Source: Oscillospiraceae bacterium (lineage in GTDB: Bacteria > Bacillota > Clostridia > Oscillospirales > CAG-272). From it: a stretch of 57,411 nucleotides of DNA. The DNA lies in the NCBI GenBank assembly GCA_015064745.1, contig SVRR01000009.1, positions 1 through 57,411 on the forward strand, written 5' to 3'. This document shows, in pieces, positions 26,283 through 35,820 of this stretch. Under the pieces are notes generated by a model. That model was not told where the DNA came from. It made no database searches and saw only the letters and a program-made list of their open reading frames with translations. Numbering within the stretch: the first letter of the stretch is position 1; the number at the start of each line of letters is the position of its first letter. The translations under genes and the position numbers were made by a program.

Positions 26283-27638
26283 ATGCAAATTGCCGTGACG
26301 GAAAAACAGCTATCCTTTTTAAGAGCAGACGCCACCGAGGTTCTTTTCGGCGGCGCGGCGGGAGGCGGAAAATCATACGGGCAGCTGGTGGACGCACTAC
26401 GCTACGCCATACGGTATCCGTGCTCCAAGCAATTAATTCTGCGGCGCACCTACGCGGAGCTTGACAAATCCCTTATCCGTGTATCGCTCGGACTCTTTCC
26501 CAAGGAGATCTACACCTACAACGCGTCGTCGCACGTAGGGAAATTCAAGAATGGAAGTCTCATCGACTTCGGCTACTGCGCCACCGAGAACGACGTGTTC
26601 CAATACCAATCGGCGGAGTACGACGTGATCCGCTTCGATGAGCTGACCCACTTCACCGAATTTCAGTACATCTACCTGATCTCAAGACTGAGAGGCACGC
26701 AAGGATACCCCAAGCAGGTCAAATCCTCCACCAACCCGGGCGGTGTGGGACATATGTGGGTCAAGGAGCGATTTATCGATCCTGCCCCGCCTGCGACCGT
26801 CTTCTCCGCGGAAAACACGACGCGCATCTTCATTCCGTCGAAAATCGACGACAATCTCTTTTTAATGAAGGGAGACCCCGACTACAAAAAGCGTTTGCTT
26901 GCCCTGCCCGAAAACCAAAGAAGGGCGCTCCTTTATGGGGATTGGAACATTTTTGAGGGACAGTACTTCCCCGAATTTTCGGAAGAGACGCACACATGCG
27001 ACCCCTTCCCCATTCCCGACTCTTGGCGGCGATACCGTACCGTCGACTACGGTCTTGACCGCTTATCCTGCCTTTGGGTCGCCATCGCGCCCGACGGCGA
27101 CGTCTACGTCTACCGCGAGTTGTGCGAAAGCGGACTGATTATCTCGGAAGCGGCAAAACGGATCAACGAATATAACGGCAAGGATAAGATCTACGCTACC
27201 TTAGCGCCGCCCGACCTTTGGAGCCGTTCGCAGGAAACGGGAAAAAGCAAAGCCATTCTCTTTGCACAGGGCGGCATCCATTTTACCAAATCCTCGAACG
27301 ACAGAGAAACGGGCTGGCTCGCCATCAAGGAGCTTTTAAAGACGGACGAGGAGGGGCACGCCCGACTTCACGTTTTCAGGCAGTGCCGTGAGCTGATCCG
27401 CTGTCTTCCCATGCTTCAAATCGACCCCTTAAAGCCCTCCGACACCCTCACCGAGCCGCATGCCATCACGCACGCGCCCGACGCGCTCCGCGGCTTTGCC
27501 ATCACCTTCACGCATCCCGCAAGGGAGATGGAGCAAAAAGCAAAAAGGCGGTGGAGCGAGGATATGTGGGAGGACTACAAAAACGCAGGGCGGGAAGAGC
27601 AACGCTATCTCAAAGAAAAATACGGAGAACCACTATGA
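26283..27638 (+). CDS. Phage terminase large subunit
   Basis: This is the packaging ATPase and nuclease. The 451-residue protein shows Walker A GGAAGGGKSYG at residues 22-32, an arginine-containing adenine motif (LRRTYAELDKS), Walker B VIRFDELTHF near residue 115-124, the coupling motif KSSTNPGG, and the nuclease Asp in TVDYGLDRLS near residue 258. Length and motif order are normal, so it looks functional. It overlaps the portal gene by ATGA. Confidence 0.93.
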   Translation: MQIAVTEKQLSFLRADATEVLFGGAAGGGKSYGQLVDALRYAIRYPCSKQLILRRTYAELDKSLIRVSLGLFPKEIYTYNASSHVGKFKNGSLIDFGYCATENDVFQYQSAEYDVIRFDELTHFTEFQYIYLISRLRGTQGYPKQVKSSTNPGGVGHMWVKERFIDPAPPATVFSAENTTRIFIPSKIDDNLFLMKGDPDYKKRLLALPENQRRALLYGDWNIFEGQYFPEFSEETHTCDPFPIPDSWRRYRTVDYGLDRLSCLWVAIAPDGDVYVYRELCESGLIISEAAKRINEYNGKDKIYATLAPPDLWSRSQETGKSKAILFAQGGIHFTKSSNDRETGWLAIKELLKTDEEGHARLHVFRQCRELIRCLPMLQIDPLKPSDTLTEPHAITHAPDALRGFAITFTHPAREMEQKAKRRWSEDMWEDYKNAGREEQRYLKEKYGEPL

Positions 27639-29449
27639 ATCTATCAGAAATCAAAGACCGTTTGGGTTACTTCAAGGAGCTTTACCGAAAAAGCCGCGAC
27701 AAGCAAGCGGCGCTTTACGAGAAGCTTGAGCGTCACCGCGCTCAATACAAGGGCTCACGCACCATCGACGGCTCCTCTGTCCCCGCCTCGGTCGTTCGTA
27801 ATATCACCTACGAGCTGATCGAGTCGCAGGTCTCCACCCTTATTCCCACACCCGCCGCCGAGGCAAAGCATTACACCGAGGCGAACGACCGATGCGCCAA
27901 GGCAATCGAGTACCTTTGTGCCTCTTTAAGACGAGAGCTTCCCTTTGAAAAGCTCAACGACATCGACGAACGCTATACCTATATTTACGGCGGAAGCGTG
28001 TGGTTCGTCGAATGGGATGCCACCCTCTCGGAGGGCGGCGCGAAGGGCGGCGTCAGGCTTTCCTGTCTCTCCCCTCTTGATTTCGTACCCGAGCCGGGTG
28101 TGTACGAGGTGGACGACATGGAATACTGCTTCTTGCGCTTCGACACCTCTGCCGCAGACCTTGTCCGCCGTTACGGTGTTCCCATGGAAAGACTGCAAAC
28201 GCTTGCAGAATCGGGAGACGATCCCGACACGGTGGAGCTCGTTCTTGCCTTTTGGCGAAACGACGAGGGGTACGTTTCAGCATTTGCCTTTTCGGGAGAT
28301 GCCGTGCTCTTCGACGTGGAGGATTATTACGCACGCAAGGGAGTCGTTTGCCGCAAATGCAAAAAGCGGCGCGCTCTTTGTTCCTGCGAAAGACCGAGCT
28401 TCAAGTCTACCTCAGAGGAGGAGGAATACCTGACGGAGGACCTTTCCCTCACCGACGGACGTATTCTTCCCGCACTTTCACCCGTACTTGACGCAGAGGG
28501 GACACTCGTAGGAAAAGAGCTTGCGCCCACCGCGCTTCCCTATTACAGACCGCGCCGCTTTCCTATCGTCATCAGGAAGAACACCTCGGAGGAAAAAGCA
28601 CTTTTCGGGCAATCGGATTGCGAATTTATCCGTCCGCAGCAGCAACAGATCAACAAGATCGAGAGCAGGATCCTCGAAAAGCTGATGCGCTCGGGCGTGA
28701 CTCCCATTCTTCCGGACGACGCCGAGATGACACTTGACAACTCCATCTTCGGACAGATCATCAAGCTTCGCACGGGTGACGAAAAGGAGCGCTACGGTAT
28801 TCTTGATACCACGCCCTCCATCGCGCAGGACATCACTCAGTCAGACCGTCTTTACGAGCACGCCAAGCGTATTCTCGGCATCACCGACACCTACCTTGGC
28901 GTTTCTGACAGCACCGCCACCTCAGGCTACGCCAAGCAGGTGCAGGTGGAGCAATCGGCAGGCAGACTCGAATCCAAGCGCAAGATGAAGCAGACGGCTT
29001 ACGCCGAGCTTGACCGTATTCTTTTCGAATACCATCTTGCTTACGCGGACGAAAGCCGCGCCATCTCCTACAAGGATGCCTTCGGCAAACAGAAAAACGC
29101 GATATTCAACCGCTACGACTTTATCGTATACCGTCCAGAGACGGGAAAATACGAATATAACGACGAATTTCTGTTTTCCGTCGACCTTGGCGGCGGTGTG
29201 GAGCAACAGCGTGAGGAGCTTTGGAAAAGAAACCTTGAAAACCTCCAAGCAGGCACGCTCGGCGACCCTGCCGATCCTGCCACCCTGTTACACTACTGGC
29301 TTTCGCAGGAGCGTGCCCGTTATCCCTACGCTAAGGAAAACGTGGAGTATTTCCGCGCTCGCATCCAAGAAAACACAAAGAAAGGAGAAGAGCATGGCGA
29401 AGCTCAAGAATTTTATCGAGAATTATCTCAAAAACCAAAAGATCTCTGA
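27635..29449 (+). CDS. Phage portal protein with a cysteine-rich insertion
   Basis: The 604-residue protein sits right after the large terminase, as portals do, and ends with typical portal features: a long helix (RIILGITDTYLGVSDSTATSG-like region around residues 411-430) and a Gln-rich helix (QVQVEQSAGRLESKRKMKQ). The N-terminus is YRKSRDKQAALYEKLERHR and VRNITYELIESQVSTLIP. An unusual Cys cluster, CRKCKKRRALCSC near residues 238-252, looks like a zinc knuckle inserted in the wing region. The frame opens earlier, but the ATG at 27635 overlaps the terminase stop and is the natural start. Confidence 0.85.
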   Translation: MNLSEIKDRLGYFKELYRKSRDKQAALYEKLERHRAQYKGSRTIDGSSVPASVVRNITYELIESQVSTLIPTPAAEAKHYTEANDRCAKAIEYLCASLRRELPFEKLNDIDERYTYIYGGSVWFVEWDATLSEGGAKGGVRLSCLSPLDFVPEPGVYEVDDMEYCFLRFDTSAADLVRRYGVPMERLQTLAESGDDPDTVELVLAFWRNDEGYVSAFAFSGDAVLFDVEDYYARKGVVCRKCKKRRALCSCERPSFKSTSEEEEYLTEDLSLTDGRILPALSPVLDAEGTLVGKELAPTALPYYRPRRFPIVIRKNTSEEKALFGQSDCEFIRPQQQQINKIESRILEKLMRSGVTPILPDDAEMTLDNSIFGQIIKLRTGDEKERYGILDTTPSIAQDITQSDRLYEHAKRILGITDTYLGVSDSTATSGYAKQVQVEQSAGRLESKRKMKQTAYAELDRILFEYHLAYADESRAISYKDAFGKQKNAIFNRYDFIVYRPETGKYEYNDEFLFSVDLGGGVEQQREELWKRNLENLQAGTLGDPADPATLLHYWLSQERARYPYAKENVEYFRARIQENTKKGEEHGEAQEFYRELSQKPKDL

Positions 29450-30092
29450 CTATGAGGGCTGGCTTGCCTTGTACGGCAAGGACGAGGAAGCACCGTTTCG
29501 CGAAGCCAAGGCGGCGGCGGATACCGCCTACGCCTCTACGCGCGCGGAGCACGGCGCCCGCGCCTCATCTCTTTACGCAAAGGGTCTTTCGGGCAGCGGC
29601 TACGGCGATTATCTCAACCACGCCGCGTATGCGACAAGGCAAAACGCGCTCACCAAAGCACTCCGCGAAAAGCGTGCCGCAAGGGCGGAAAACGAGCGCG
29701 GCTATCTTTCCTATCTTGAAAGCGCGTTAAAGCAAGAAGAAGAGCAAAAGCAAGCGAAGGCGAAGGAAGAGCAAAAGATCTTCTCCGACCTTCTCTCCCA
29801 AAAGCTGCTTGACGAAAATTCTGCCGTCACCTACTTAAAGGTGCGCGGAATTGACGAGGGGCGCGCGCGCGAGCTTGCGAAAGAAAGCCTTAACATTCAA
29901 AAGGGCAGCCGAAGCTACGTCAACCAGCTCATAAATGAAGCCGAAGCATCGAATATGGACTACTACACCGCCTATGCTTACGCGCTTGCTAAGGGGCTTG
30001 ACGAGGAATCGGCACATTCGGCAGCGACCGTTGCCGCCTTCCGCGTGGCAGACAGAAAAGCCCGTTACACAAGCGGCTACAACTACTATTAA
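29394..30092 (+). CDS. Phage structural-cassette protein, helical, unknown role
   Basis: A 232-residue protein that begins inside the 3' end of the portal gene, behind an AAAGGAGAAG site. It is almost entirely alpha-helical, with a Lys/Glu/Gln-rich coiled coil at about residues 95-130 (LKQEEEQKQAKAKEEQKIF). The position between portal and scaffold suits an internal virion, ejection or head-assembly protein, but I cannot assign it. The C-terminus ends in a Tyr-rich tail (RYTSGYNYY). Confidence 0.7.
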   Translation: MAKLKNFIENYLKNQKISDYEGWLALYGKDEEAPFREAKAAADTAYASTRAEHGARASSLYAKGLSGSGYGDYLNHAAYATRQNALTKALREKRAARAENERGYLSYLESALKQEEEQKQAKAKEEQKIFSDLLSQKLLDENSAVTYLKVRGIDEGRARELAKESLNIQKGSRSYVNQLINEAEASNMDYYTAYAYALAKGLDEESAHSAATVAAFRVADRKARYTSGYNYY

Positions 30093-30118
30093 ACCAACTG
30101 AACAGAAAGGAAACCGTT

Positions 30119-30247
30119 ATGAAAAACACTCCGCATCAAAACCCCTACGCCACCAACCGTGGCGGCAAGCTGAACGCACCGCACAACCCCGCTTCTGGCG
30201 ATCCTCGCGCAACCGTTACCAAGGGCGACGACCTTCGCAGAAAGTAA
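30119..30247 (+). CDS. 42-residue small phage-cassette protein
   Basis: The ATG at 30119 has an AGAAAGGA site 6 bases upstream and the short frame ends in TAA, 9 bases before the scaffold gene. The product is polar and rich in Asn, Pro, Arg and Lys, without a helix-forming pattern. Tight spacing and a good ribosome site support translation; function is unknown. Confidence 0.55.
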   Translation: MKNTPHQNPYATNRGGKLNAPHNPASGDPRATVTKGDDLRRK

Positions 30248-30256
30248 GAGGTAATC

Positions 30257-30748
30257 ATGAACGACCAAATCAACGAAAGCGCGCTTTCCGAAAGCGATAC
30301 CCAATCCACAGCGGAAGCCGGCGCAAAGGAACCGGATATTGCGGCATCCGAAAGCGCTTTGGAAAACGAAGGTCCGTCCACTTCCCCCGCTATCGAAGAG
30401 GAGATCGATTACGAGCGGCTGGCTTCGGAGGATCTCGCCGAGATCAAACGCCTTGACCCTGCCTACGCCCCTGCCGCGCATCTTGGCGAGTTGCCCTTCG
30501 CCCGCCGCTTTGCCGAGCTTCGCGATTTGGGGCTTTCGGTCAAGGAGGCACTTGCCGCCGCGGCACCCCGCTTTGAAAGACATGACGGACGCGCCCATCT
30601 GCGTGCTGTCGTGCCGCGCGGCACAAGAGCCCCCGAGGACACCCTCGACCGCGACCGCATGAAGGAAGCAAAGCAGCTCTTCGGAGGCCTCTCAGAAGCA
30701 GAGATCAATGCCCTTTACAGACGCGTTTCGAAAAGAAACGACGATTAA
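30257..30748 (+). CDS. Putative phage scaffold protein
   Basis: The 163-residue protein is very acidic in its first 55 residues, then has a helical region (LAEIKRLDPAYAPAAHLGEL; FARRFAELRDLGLSVKEAL) and a basic C-terminal helix ending EAEINALYRRVSKRNDD. Acidic, extended N-terminus plus a basic helical C-terminus, placed two genes before the major capsid gene, is the usual picture of a scaffold. A GAGGTAATC site precedes the ATG. Confidence 0.65.
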   Translation: MNDQINESALSESDTQSTAEAGAKEPDIAASESALENEGPSTSPAIEEEIDYERLASEDLAEIKRLDPAYAPAAHLGELPFARRFAELRDLGLSVKEALAAAAPRFERHDGRAHLRAVVPRGTRAPEDTLDRDRMKEAKQLFGGLSEAEINALYRRVSKRNDD

Positions 30749-30772
30749 AAACAAAAAAAGAAAGGAATCCCT

Positions 30773-31177
30773 ATGTTTCACTTAATCAAAATTTTAAACG
30801 GTCGCATCGGTGTCCCCGAGCCCGAGCGCATCACGCTTACCACTGCCACAAGCGCAAGATACGGCACGCTTGCCATCCTCAAGGACGGCGCACTCACCCC
30901 CTTCACCGCCACCTCTTCCGCGCTTCCCACCCATCTCATTTTGAAGGATAGCACGGGAAACGAGGTGCTCGCCGCCTCCATCACCCCCGACATGCTCTTT
31001 GAAGTAAAAGTCTCCGCCGCACCCACGGCAATGACGGTGGGCACCGAGTATCTTTTGAGCGCCGACGGCACCGCCGTTTCCGCGACAGCCGTTTCCGGCG
31101 GCAAAAGAGGCGCGCAGCTCGTAGACAAAATGGGTGCTCGCGCGGCAGGCGACAGCCTTTGCGTCGCGTTTCGATAA
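30773..31177 (+). CDS. Putative head decoration / minor capsid protein
   Basis: The 134-residue product is rich in Thr, Ala, Ser and Val and predicted beta-rich, with an SRYGTLAIL-like opening. It lies 29 bases before the major capsid gene behind an AAAGGAA site. Position and composition suggest a decoration protein; I see no diagnostic motif. Confidence 0.6.
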   Translation: MFHLIKILNGRIGVPEPERITLTTATSARYGTLAILKDGALTPFTATSSALPTHLILKDSTGNEVLAASITPDMLFEVKVSAAPTAMTVGTEYLLSADGTAVSATAVSGGKRGAQLVDKMGARAAGDSLCVAFR

Positions 31178-31206
31178 TATGTACCAAATAAGAAAGGAAG
31201 AAAATC

Positions 31207-32268
31207 ATGTCTATTATTTATTCTGAAAACAGCGGCTTTTCCAATGCCGCTATCGGCAAGCTTGAAACCCCCATCAAGATGGTCATTGAGCACGAAAGCG
31301 ATCTGCAAACCAAAAGAGGCGGCATTTGCGACTGGCTCTTTAACGTCGAGCGCTCCTCTCGCTTCGGTGAGACCATCGTCGGTCAGAACGAGTTCGGCGT
31401 CTTTTCCGCCGCCGAGGAGGGTGCGGGGGCTGAGAATGACTCTATTGAGGAAACCTACCGCAAGTTCATCGAGCATATTCAGTTCATGAAGGAATTCACC
31501 ATCACCGCACAGATGATGGAGGATGCGAACTACGGCGTTGCCGCCGACGCGCGCCGCCGTGCCGAGAACTTTACCCGCGCCTACTACAAGACCATGCACA
31601 AGATCTGCGAGTACGCGCTCGCCAACGGCACCGAGAGCGAGGGTGTCTTCGCCAAGGCGAAGCTTGACCTCACCGCCCCCGACGGTCTTCCCCTTTTCTC
31701 CTCCCTTCACACCTTTGGCGGCAAGAGAACGAACGGCACACAGAGCAACTACTTCTTCGGCGACATCTTCAAGAGCGGTACGGGCGACGCGCGCGTAGCC
31801 TCCACCGCTGTCTTTGAGGAAGCGCTCGGAGAGCTCGCCGCCAAGATCCGCAATATGAAGGACGAAAACGGCGACATCCTCGGCTACACCGCCGACACCA
31901 TCATCCTCCCCGGCAACCGTCCCGCGGCAGAGGCCATCGTAAAGAAGGTCTGCGGCTCGGAGGGGGCGCTCGGCAATGGCTATAACGACATTAACCTGCA
32001 ATACGGCAACTGGAATATCGTCGTGATGCCTAACTGGCAGACCGAGGATGACCGTCTGCTCGTGATGTCAAGCGAAGCAAACAAAAACCTCTCGGGCAAC
32101 ATGTTCTTTAACCGCGTCCCCCTGACCGTCTCCAACTGGGTGGATAACCACACCGGCAACTATATTTGGAACGGCAGATGCCGCTTCGGCGTGGGCTTCG
32201 GCAGCTACAAGCACATTCTGCTTGCCGTTGATTCCGAAAGCACTCTCGCAGACGCCACGAAAATGTAA
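31207..32268 (+). CDS. Phage major capsid protein
   Basis: The 353-residue protein has the size of an HK97-fold major capsid protein. Supporting marks are the EFTITAQMMEDANYGVAADARRRAE helix region, of the type seen in Mu gpT-like and related heads, a mid-protein Gly-rich loop, and the C-terminal NHTGNYIWNGRCRFGVGF strand. It follows scaffold and decoration genes and precedes the connector gene, as expected. An AGAAAGGAAG site lies before the ATG. No truncation is visible. Confidence 0.85.
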   Translation: MSIIYSENSGFSNAAIGKLETPIKMVIEHESDLQTKRGGICDWLFNVERSSRFGETIVGQNEFGVFSAAEEGAGAENDSIEETYRKFIEHIQFMKEFTITAQMMEDANYGVAADARRRAENFTRAYYKTMHKICEYALANGTESEGVFAKAKLDLTAPDGLPLFSSLHTFGGKRTNGTQSNYFFGDIFKSGTGDARVASTAVFEEALGELAAKIRNMKDENGDILGYTADTIILPGNRPAAEAIVKKVCGSEGALGNGYNDINLQYGNWNIVVMPNWQTEDDRLLVMSSEANKNLSGNMFFNRVPLTVSNWVDNHTGNYIWNGRCRFGVGFGSYKHILLAVDSESTLADATKM

Positions 32269-32282
32269 AGGTTTATTTGCAT

Positions 32283-32852
32283 ATGACAGGAAAAGAGCTT
32301 TACATCACCGTGGCGCAAATGGGCTTTGCCAGAACGCTTGAGGAGAACGAGTCATACTTTTACCGTGCGGCAAACCTTTCGCTTGCCCGCATTGCAAGAC
32401 GCTTTCCCGTCATCGCCCATTATCCGCTCCCCACCCTTGACGGCGGGAAAACCGCCGTATTTGATATTGGGGCTCTCTGTGAGGACTTTGCGGGCTTCCC
32501 CCGTGAAGCCCTCTTCTCTGAGGGCGCACCTCTATCCGAGGGAAGAGACTACCGCATCGAAGGCGGAAGCGTTTTTATTGCCCGAGGACTCGCGGGCAGC
32601 TTCACCGTAAGATATCTTCACCGTCCAAGAAGGCTAACGCCCGACACGAAGGAGGAGACGGTCGACCTCCCCCCATACGCCGAGAGCCTGCTTCCTCCCC
32701 TTTGCGCCTCCTATCTGTGGCTTGACGACCGCGGTGAGCTTGCCACACACTATCTCTCGCTTTACCGCACCGAGGCGGAGGAGCTTGCGCGCACCCTTAA
32801 CCGCCACGGCGGGGCGGCGTTATCCTTTCGAAACGGATGGGACAAGGGATGA
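32283..32852 (+). CDS. Putative head-tail connector (adaptor) protein
   Basis: A 189-residue protein directly after the capsid gene. The N-terminus is helical (NESYFYRAANLSLARIARRF), the middle beta-rich, and the C-terminus has helices ending ELATHYLSLYRTEAEELART. Helical bundle plus beta part and this gene position are typical of adaptors that dock on the portal. The ATG at 32283 is used; a TTG two codons earlier opens the frame. The next gene overlaps by ATGA. Confidence 0.6.
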   Translation: MTGKELYITVAQMGFARTLEENESYFYRAANLSLARIARRFPVIAHYPLPTLDGGKTAVFDIGALCEDFAGFPREALFSEGAPLSEGRDYRIEGGSVFIARGLAGSFTVRYLHRPRRLTPDTKEETVDLPPYAESLLPPLCASYLWLDDRGELATHYLSLYRTEAEELARTLNRHGGAALSFRNGWDKG

Positions 32853-35773
32853 CGGCGGCGTTTGGATCGGGCGGCATCCACCACCGCCACTTCAAAGCTT
32901 TGCGTGGGGTCGATTTCTCCTCCGATCCCTCCGAAGTCTCCCACTCTCATTTCACTCAGCTCGAAAATATGTGGTGCGACCCCATGACGCTGGATGGCGT
33001 AGCGACAGAAACCTTCCCGGGCTATCGCACCTTTGCCCGCTTTGGTGCGCCCATTCACGGTATTTTCCGCCATCGCGTCGGCGGAGAGGATTTCCTTATT
33101 GTCCACGCGGGGACAAAGCTTTACCGCTTTGCCGAAAAGCTCCGCAACTTTGAAGCAACACTCGCGTCGCTTTCTCCGCTTGCCATCACCGTCGCCGATA
33201 CGCCCGGCTGTGCGTTTTCCTATGGGGAACGGATTTGCTTGCTCATAGGCGGCACATATCTTGCCGTCAACGCGGACGGCACGGTGCACTCGCTCGACAC
33301 AGATCCCGACCTTCCCTACGTGCCCATCTCCTATTATAACTGTGAGCCGCACGAGCAACGCAACCTTCTTTCGGATAGCGTACGCATTGTCTTTACAGCA
33401 GACGGTCCGTATGAGGAAATCGTGGGAGAAGAGGGCTTGGTCTTTACCGTGTATAATGAGGCGGAAAAAACCTGTGCCGTCCGTATTTCGGAGCACCACC
33501 GCCAAACAGGGCGTGTTGAAGTCCCCTCTGTCGCCACCATCGGCACGGAGAAGTACACCGTAAAGGCAATTTCGCCGCGCGGCTTCGCCAATATGCCGGG
33601 ACTTTGCGCCATCGAGCTTCCGCCTACCCTCACCATTATCGGAGCATCCGCCTTCTATGGAGATACCGCGCTTACAAGTATAAATCTTCCCTCCACCGTC
33701 ACAGGCATCGGCAGAGAGGCATTCTTTGGATGCCTCTCTTTAGAGGGGATCCATCTCGGCGCTTCGCTTACCTATATCAGCACAAACGCCTTTATGCACT
33801 GCCTTTCCTTAAAGGAGGTGCGTTACGGAAAAACGGCGGAGGAATACGCTACCATCACCATGGAAGGAACGAATACCCTGCGCGACATGAACGTCACAGT
33901 CTCCTACGAAAGCGACACGCCCTACGAAAGCACGGCTGTTCTTTACCGTTATCCCCTTTGTGAGCCATGCCTTTCCGTAGAAAGCGTCTGCTTGGGCGAT
34001 GTCCGACTCGGCACAAATTTCGACCTTGTCGGAGACGTCTTCGTGCGCTACGACAAAACGGAGAAGGACGGATATTTGACCCACATTGAAATCACATCCA
34101 TGAACTCAAGCGCGCTCGTCGGCAAAATGCTGACCGTAAGGGCAAAGGTCTCCCCCGTTCTGTTTTCTCTCCCCATAGGAACCGCCCCCTTAGGAGAAGA
34201 GGGGAAAGACGCCCTTTGCGGCTGTACGGCAGTCGGCAAATATGACGGCAGAGTATTTTTTACGGGAAATCCCCTTTTCCCCAACACTGTATTTTACTCC
34301 TCGCCGGACGAAACGGGGGTGAACAATCCCTTTTACATCGGATGCCTGAACTACTTTAACGACGGAACGGGAGGCGTACCTAACCGTGGCTTTATCACAA
34401 CGGGCGGCTTGCTTGCCGTATGCAAAGCAGACGCAGGGGGGGAAGGCGAGATCTTTTTCCACTCCCCCGCCGACACGGAAAAGGATCTCATTCCGCGCAT
34501 CTATCCCACCGTGGCAAGCACGCAGGGCACGGGGCTTGCCGGAAGCACCGTTCGCTTTGCGGACGAGGCTCTTTTTCTGGGCAAGGAGGGACTTTTCGCC
34601 CTCGCGCGCTGTGAAAACGAGAACGAGCGCATACTCTCACCGCGCTCAACAGCCGTCAATCTGCGCCTCATGCGTGAGAACGCGGATCAAGGGAAAATGG
34701 CGGTCTTCGAGGGGCTACTCTATCTTCTCTGTGAGGGCAATGTCTACATTGCCGATGCGCGCCGACGCACTCGACACACGGGGGGAAGTCCGGAATACGA
34801 GTGGTATTTTCTCACAGGCATCGGCTCTTACGCGGGAGATACACCCGTCTATCGCTACACCTCTTATCTGCCGCACAGCGCCCATGAGCGTTCGCTTTCC
34901 ACCCATCCGTCTGTCGGTGCGGTCGCCGAGGGGGAAATTTATTCGGCAACCCTTTCGGACGGCATAAAGATCTATTACGCGCAAAACGAGGAGGGACGCT
35001 TCCCCGTGGACACCGACGGAGAGCGAACGGGGGGACGGTTTTCCCCTGCCAACCGTCTTTGTGCCACCGACGAAGCGCTCTATTTTGGAACACCCGACGG
35101 TGCTGTCGGCTGTTTTAACACGGACAAGCGCGGCAAAAGGATGTATCGACCCGTGCAAAGTGAGCTTGCCCTTTTCATAGACGGTACAAAGATCATTCCT
35201 CTGAACGCCGGCATTTCGGGCCTTTTCAGCGAGGATATGATACAAAAAATGCGCGTTTTTTCCAAATCAGGAGGCATGTATTACGAGGCGGGGGAAAGAG
35301 AGGTCTATTTTGACGGCGACCGCGCCGTCTTGGCTGAACCCATTGGAGAATCCAACGAGCGCTCCCGCATCCACCGCTACTACTATTCCTTTGCGGGTCA
35401 CGCGTTCCGCTCGCTTTGCGCCCTTGCCATGGACGACGGCGGATACCCCCATTTTGCTAAGGACACCGTCCCGCGCACGGCGGCAATCAAATTAAAATCC
35501 CCCGAGGGAAGCCGCGTCGCCGTACACGTACGCACCGACCGACACCCCTTCGTCTTTACCGAACACGTTTCGGCAACGACCGCCGATGCGGGAGACACCG
35601 ATTTTTCCGCCTTTGATTTTCACAGCGACGGCTTTGCCACCGTCCCCCTGCGCGAAAAGGAACGCTCTTGGTGCTATAAGCAATATCTGTTCACAAGCGA
35701 AGACTTCCGCGCCCCCTTCGGTATCTTTTCACTTTCCTATTCCTTCACCCCCTCGGGAAGGATAAAACCATAA
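32849..35773 (+). CDS. Large propeller/nozzle-like virion protein with BspA-type leucine-rich repeats
   Basis: The 974-residue product opens with HFTQLENMWCDP...FPGYRTF and GIFRHRVGGEDFLIVHAGTK, a pattern I associate with stabilisation or nozzle proteins of short-tailed phages, and has beta-propeller-like repeats (VAVCKADAGGEGEIFFHSP, GLLYLLCEGNVYIADARRR). Residues from about 234 to 330 are inserted leucine-rich repeats of the BspA/LRR_5 kind (AISPRGFANMPGLCAIELP, IGASAFYGDTALTSINLP, IGREAFFGCLSLEGIHLG). Such repeats often bind surfaces. The role as tail nozzle is an inference from position and fold hints. The frame is open from an ATG at 32837, but the ATGA overlap at 32849 is more natural. 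Confidence 0.65.
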   Translation: MTAAFGSGGIHHRHFKALRGVDFSSDPSEVSHSHFTQLENMWCDPMTLDGVATETFPGYRTFARFGAPIHGIFRHRVGGEDFLIVHAGTKLYRFAEKLRNFEATLASLSPLAITVADTPGCAFSYGERICLLIGGTYLAVNADGTVHSLDTDPDLPYVPISYYNCEPHEQRNLLSDSVRIVFTADGPYEEIVGEEGLVFTVYNEAEKTCAVRISEHHRQTGRVEVPSVATIGTEKYTVKAISPRGFANMPGLCAIELPPTLTIIGASAFYGDTALTSINLPSTVTGIGREAFFGCLSLEGIHLGASLTYISTNAFMHCLSLKEVRYGKTAEEYATITMEGTNTLRDMNVTVSYESDTPYESTAVLYRYPLCEPCLSVESVCLGDVRLGTNFDLVGDVFVRYDKTEKDGYLTHIEITSMNSSALVGKMLTVRAKVSPVLFSLPIGTAPLGEEGKDALCGCTAVGKYDGRVFFTGNPLFPNTVFYSSPDETGVNNPFYIGCLNYFNDGTGGVPNRGFITTGGLLAVCKADAGGEGEIFFHSPADTEKDLIPRIYPTVASTQGTGLAGSTVRFADEALFLGKEGLFALARCENENERILSPRSTAVNLRLMRENADQGKMAVFEGLLYLLCEGNVYIADARRRTRHTGGSPEYEWYFLTGIGSYAGDTPVYRYTSYLPHSAHERSLSTHPSVGAVAEGEIYSATLSDGIKIYYAQNEEGRFPVDTDGERTGGRFSPANRLCATDEALYFGTPDGAVGCFNTDKRGKRMYRPVQSELALFIDGTKIIPLNAGISGLFSEDMIQKMRVFSKSGGMYYEAGEREVYFDGDRAVLAEPIGESNERSRIHRYYYSFAGHAFRSLCALAMDDGGYPHFAKDTVPRTAAIKLKSPEGSRVAVHVRTDRHPFVFTEHVSATTADAGDTDFSAFDFHSDGFATVPLREKERSWCYKQYLFTSEDFRAPFGIFSLSYSFTPSGRIKP

Positions 35774-35778
35774 AAAAA

Positions 35779-35806
35779 GAGGGGGAGGACAGCCGTCCTC
35801 TCCCTC
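35779..35806 (+). promoter_or_regulatory. RNA hairpin just ahead of the fibre gene
   Basis: GAGGGGGAGGAC, AGCC loop, GTCCTCTCCCTC forms a 12-bp stem with one G-U pair, between two virion genes and 14 bases before the next ATG. There is no T run after it, so it may set mRNA stability or dosage, not stop transcription. Confidence 0.6.
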
Positions 35807-35820
35807 GCGAAAGGAGAACT

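Noticed and set aside
29010-29393. N-terminal extension of the 232-residue protein
   Set aside because: It would run in another frame through the portal gene; the ATG at 29394 has a good ribosome site.
30778-32001. 407-residue minus-strand frame opposite the capsid genes
   Set aside because: It is opposite conserved virion genes with good ribosome sites and shows no recognisable domain.
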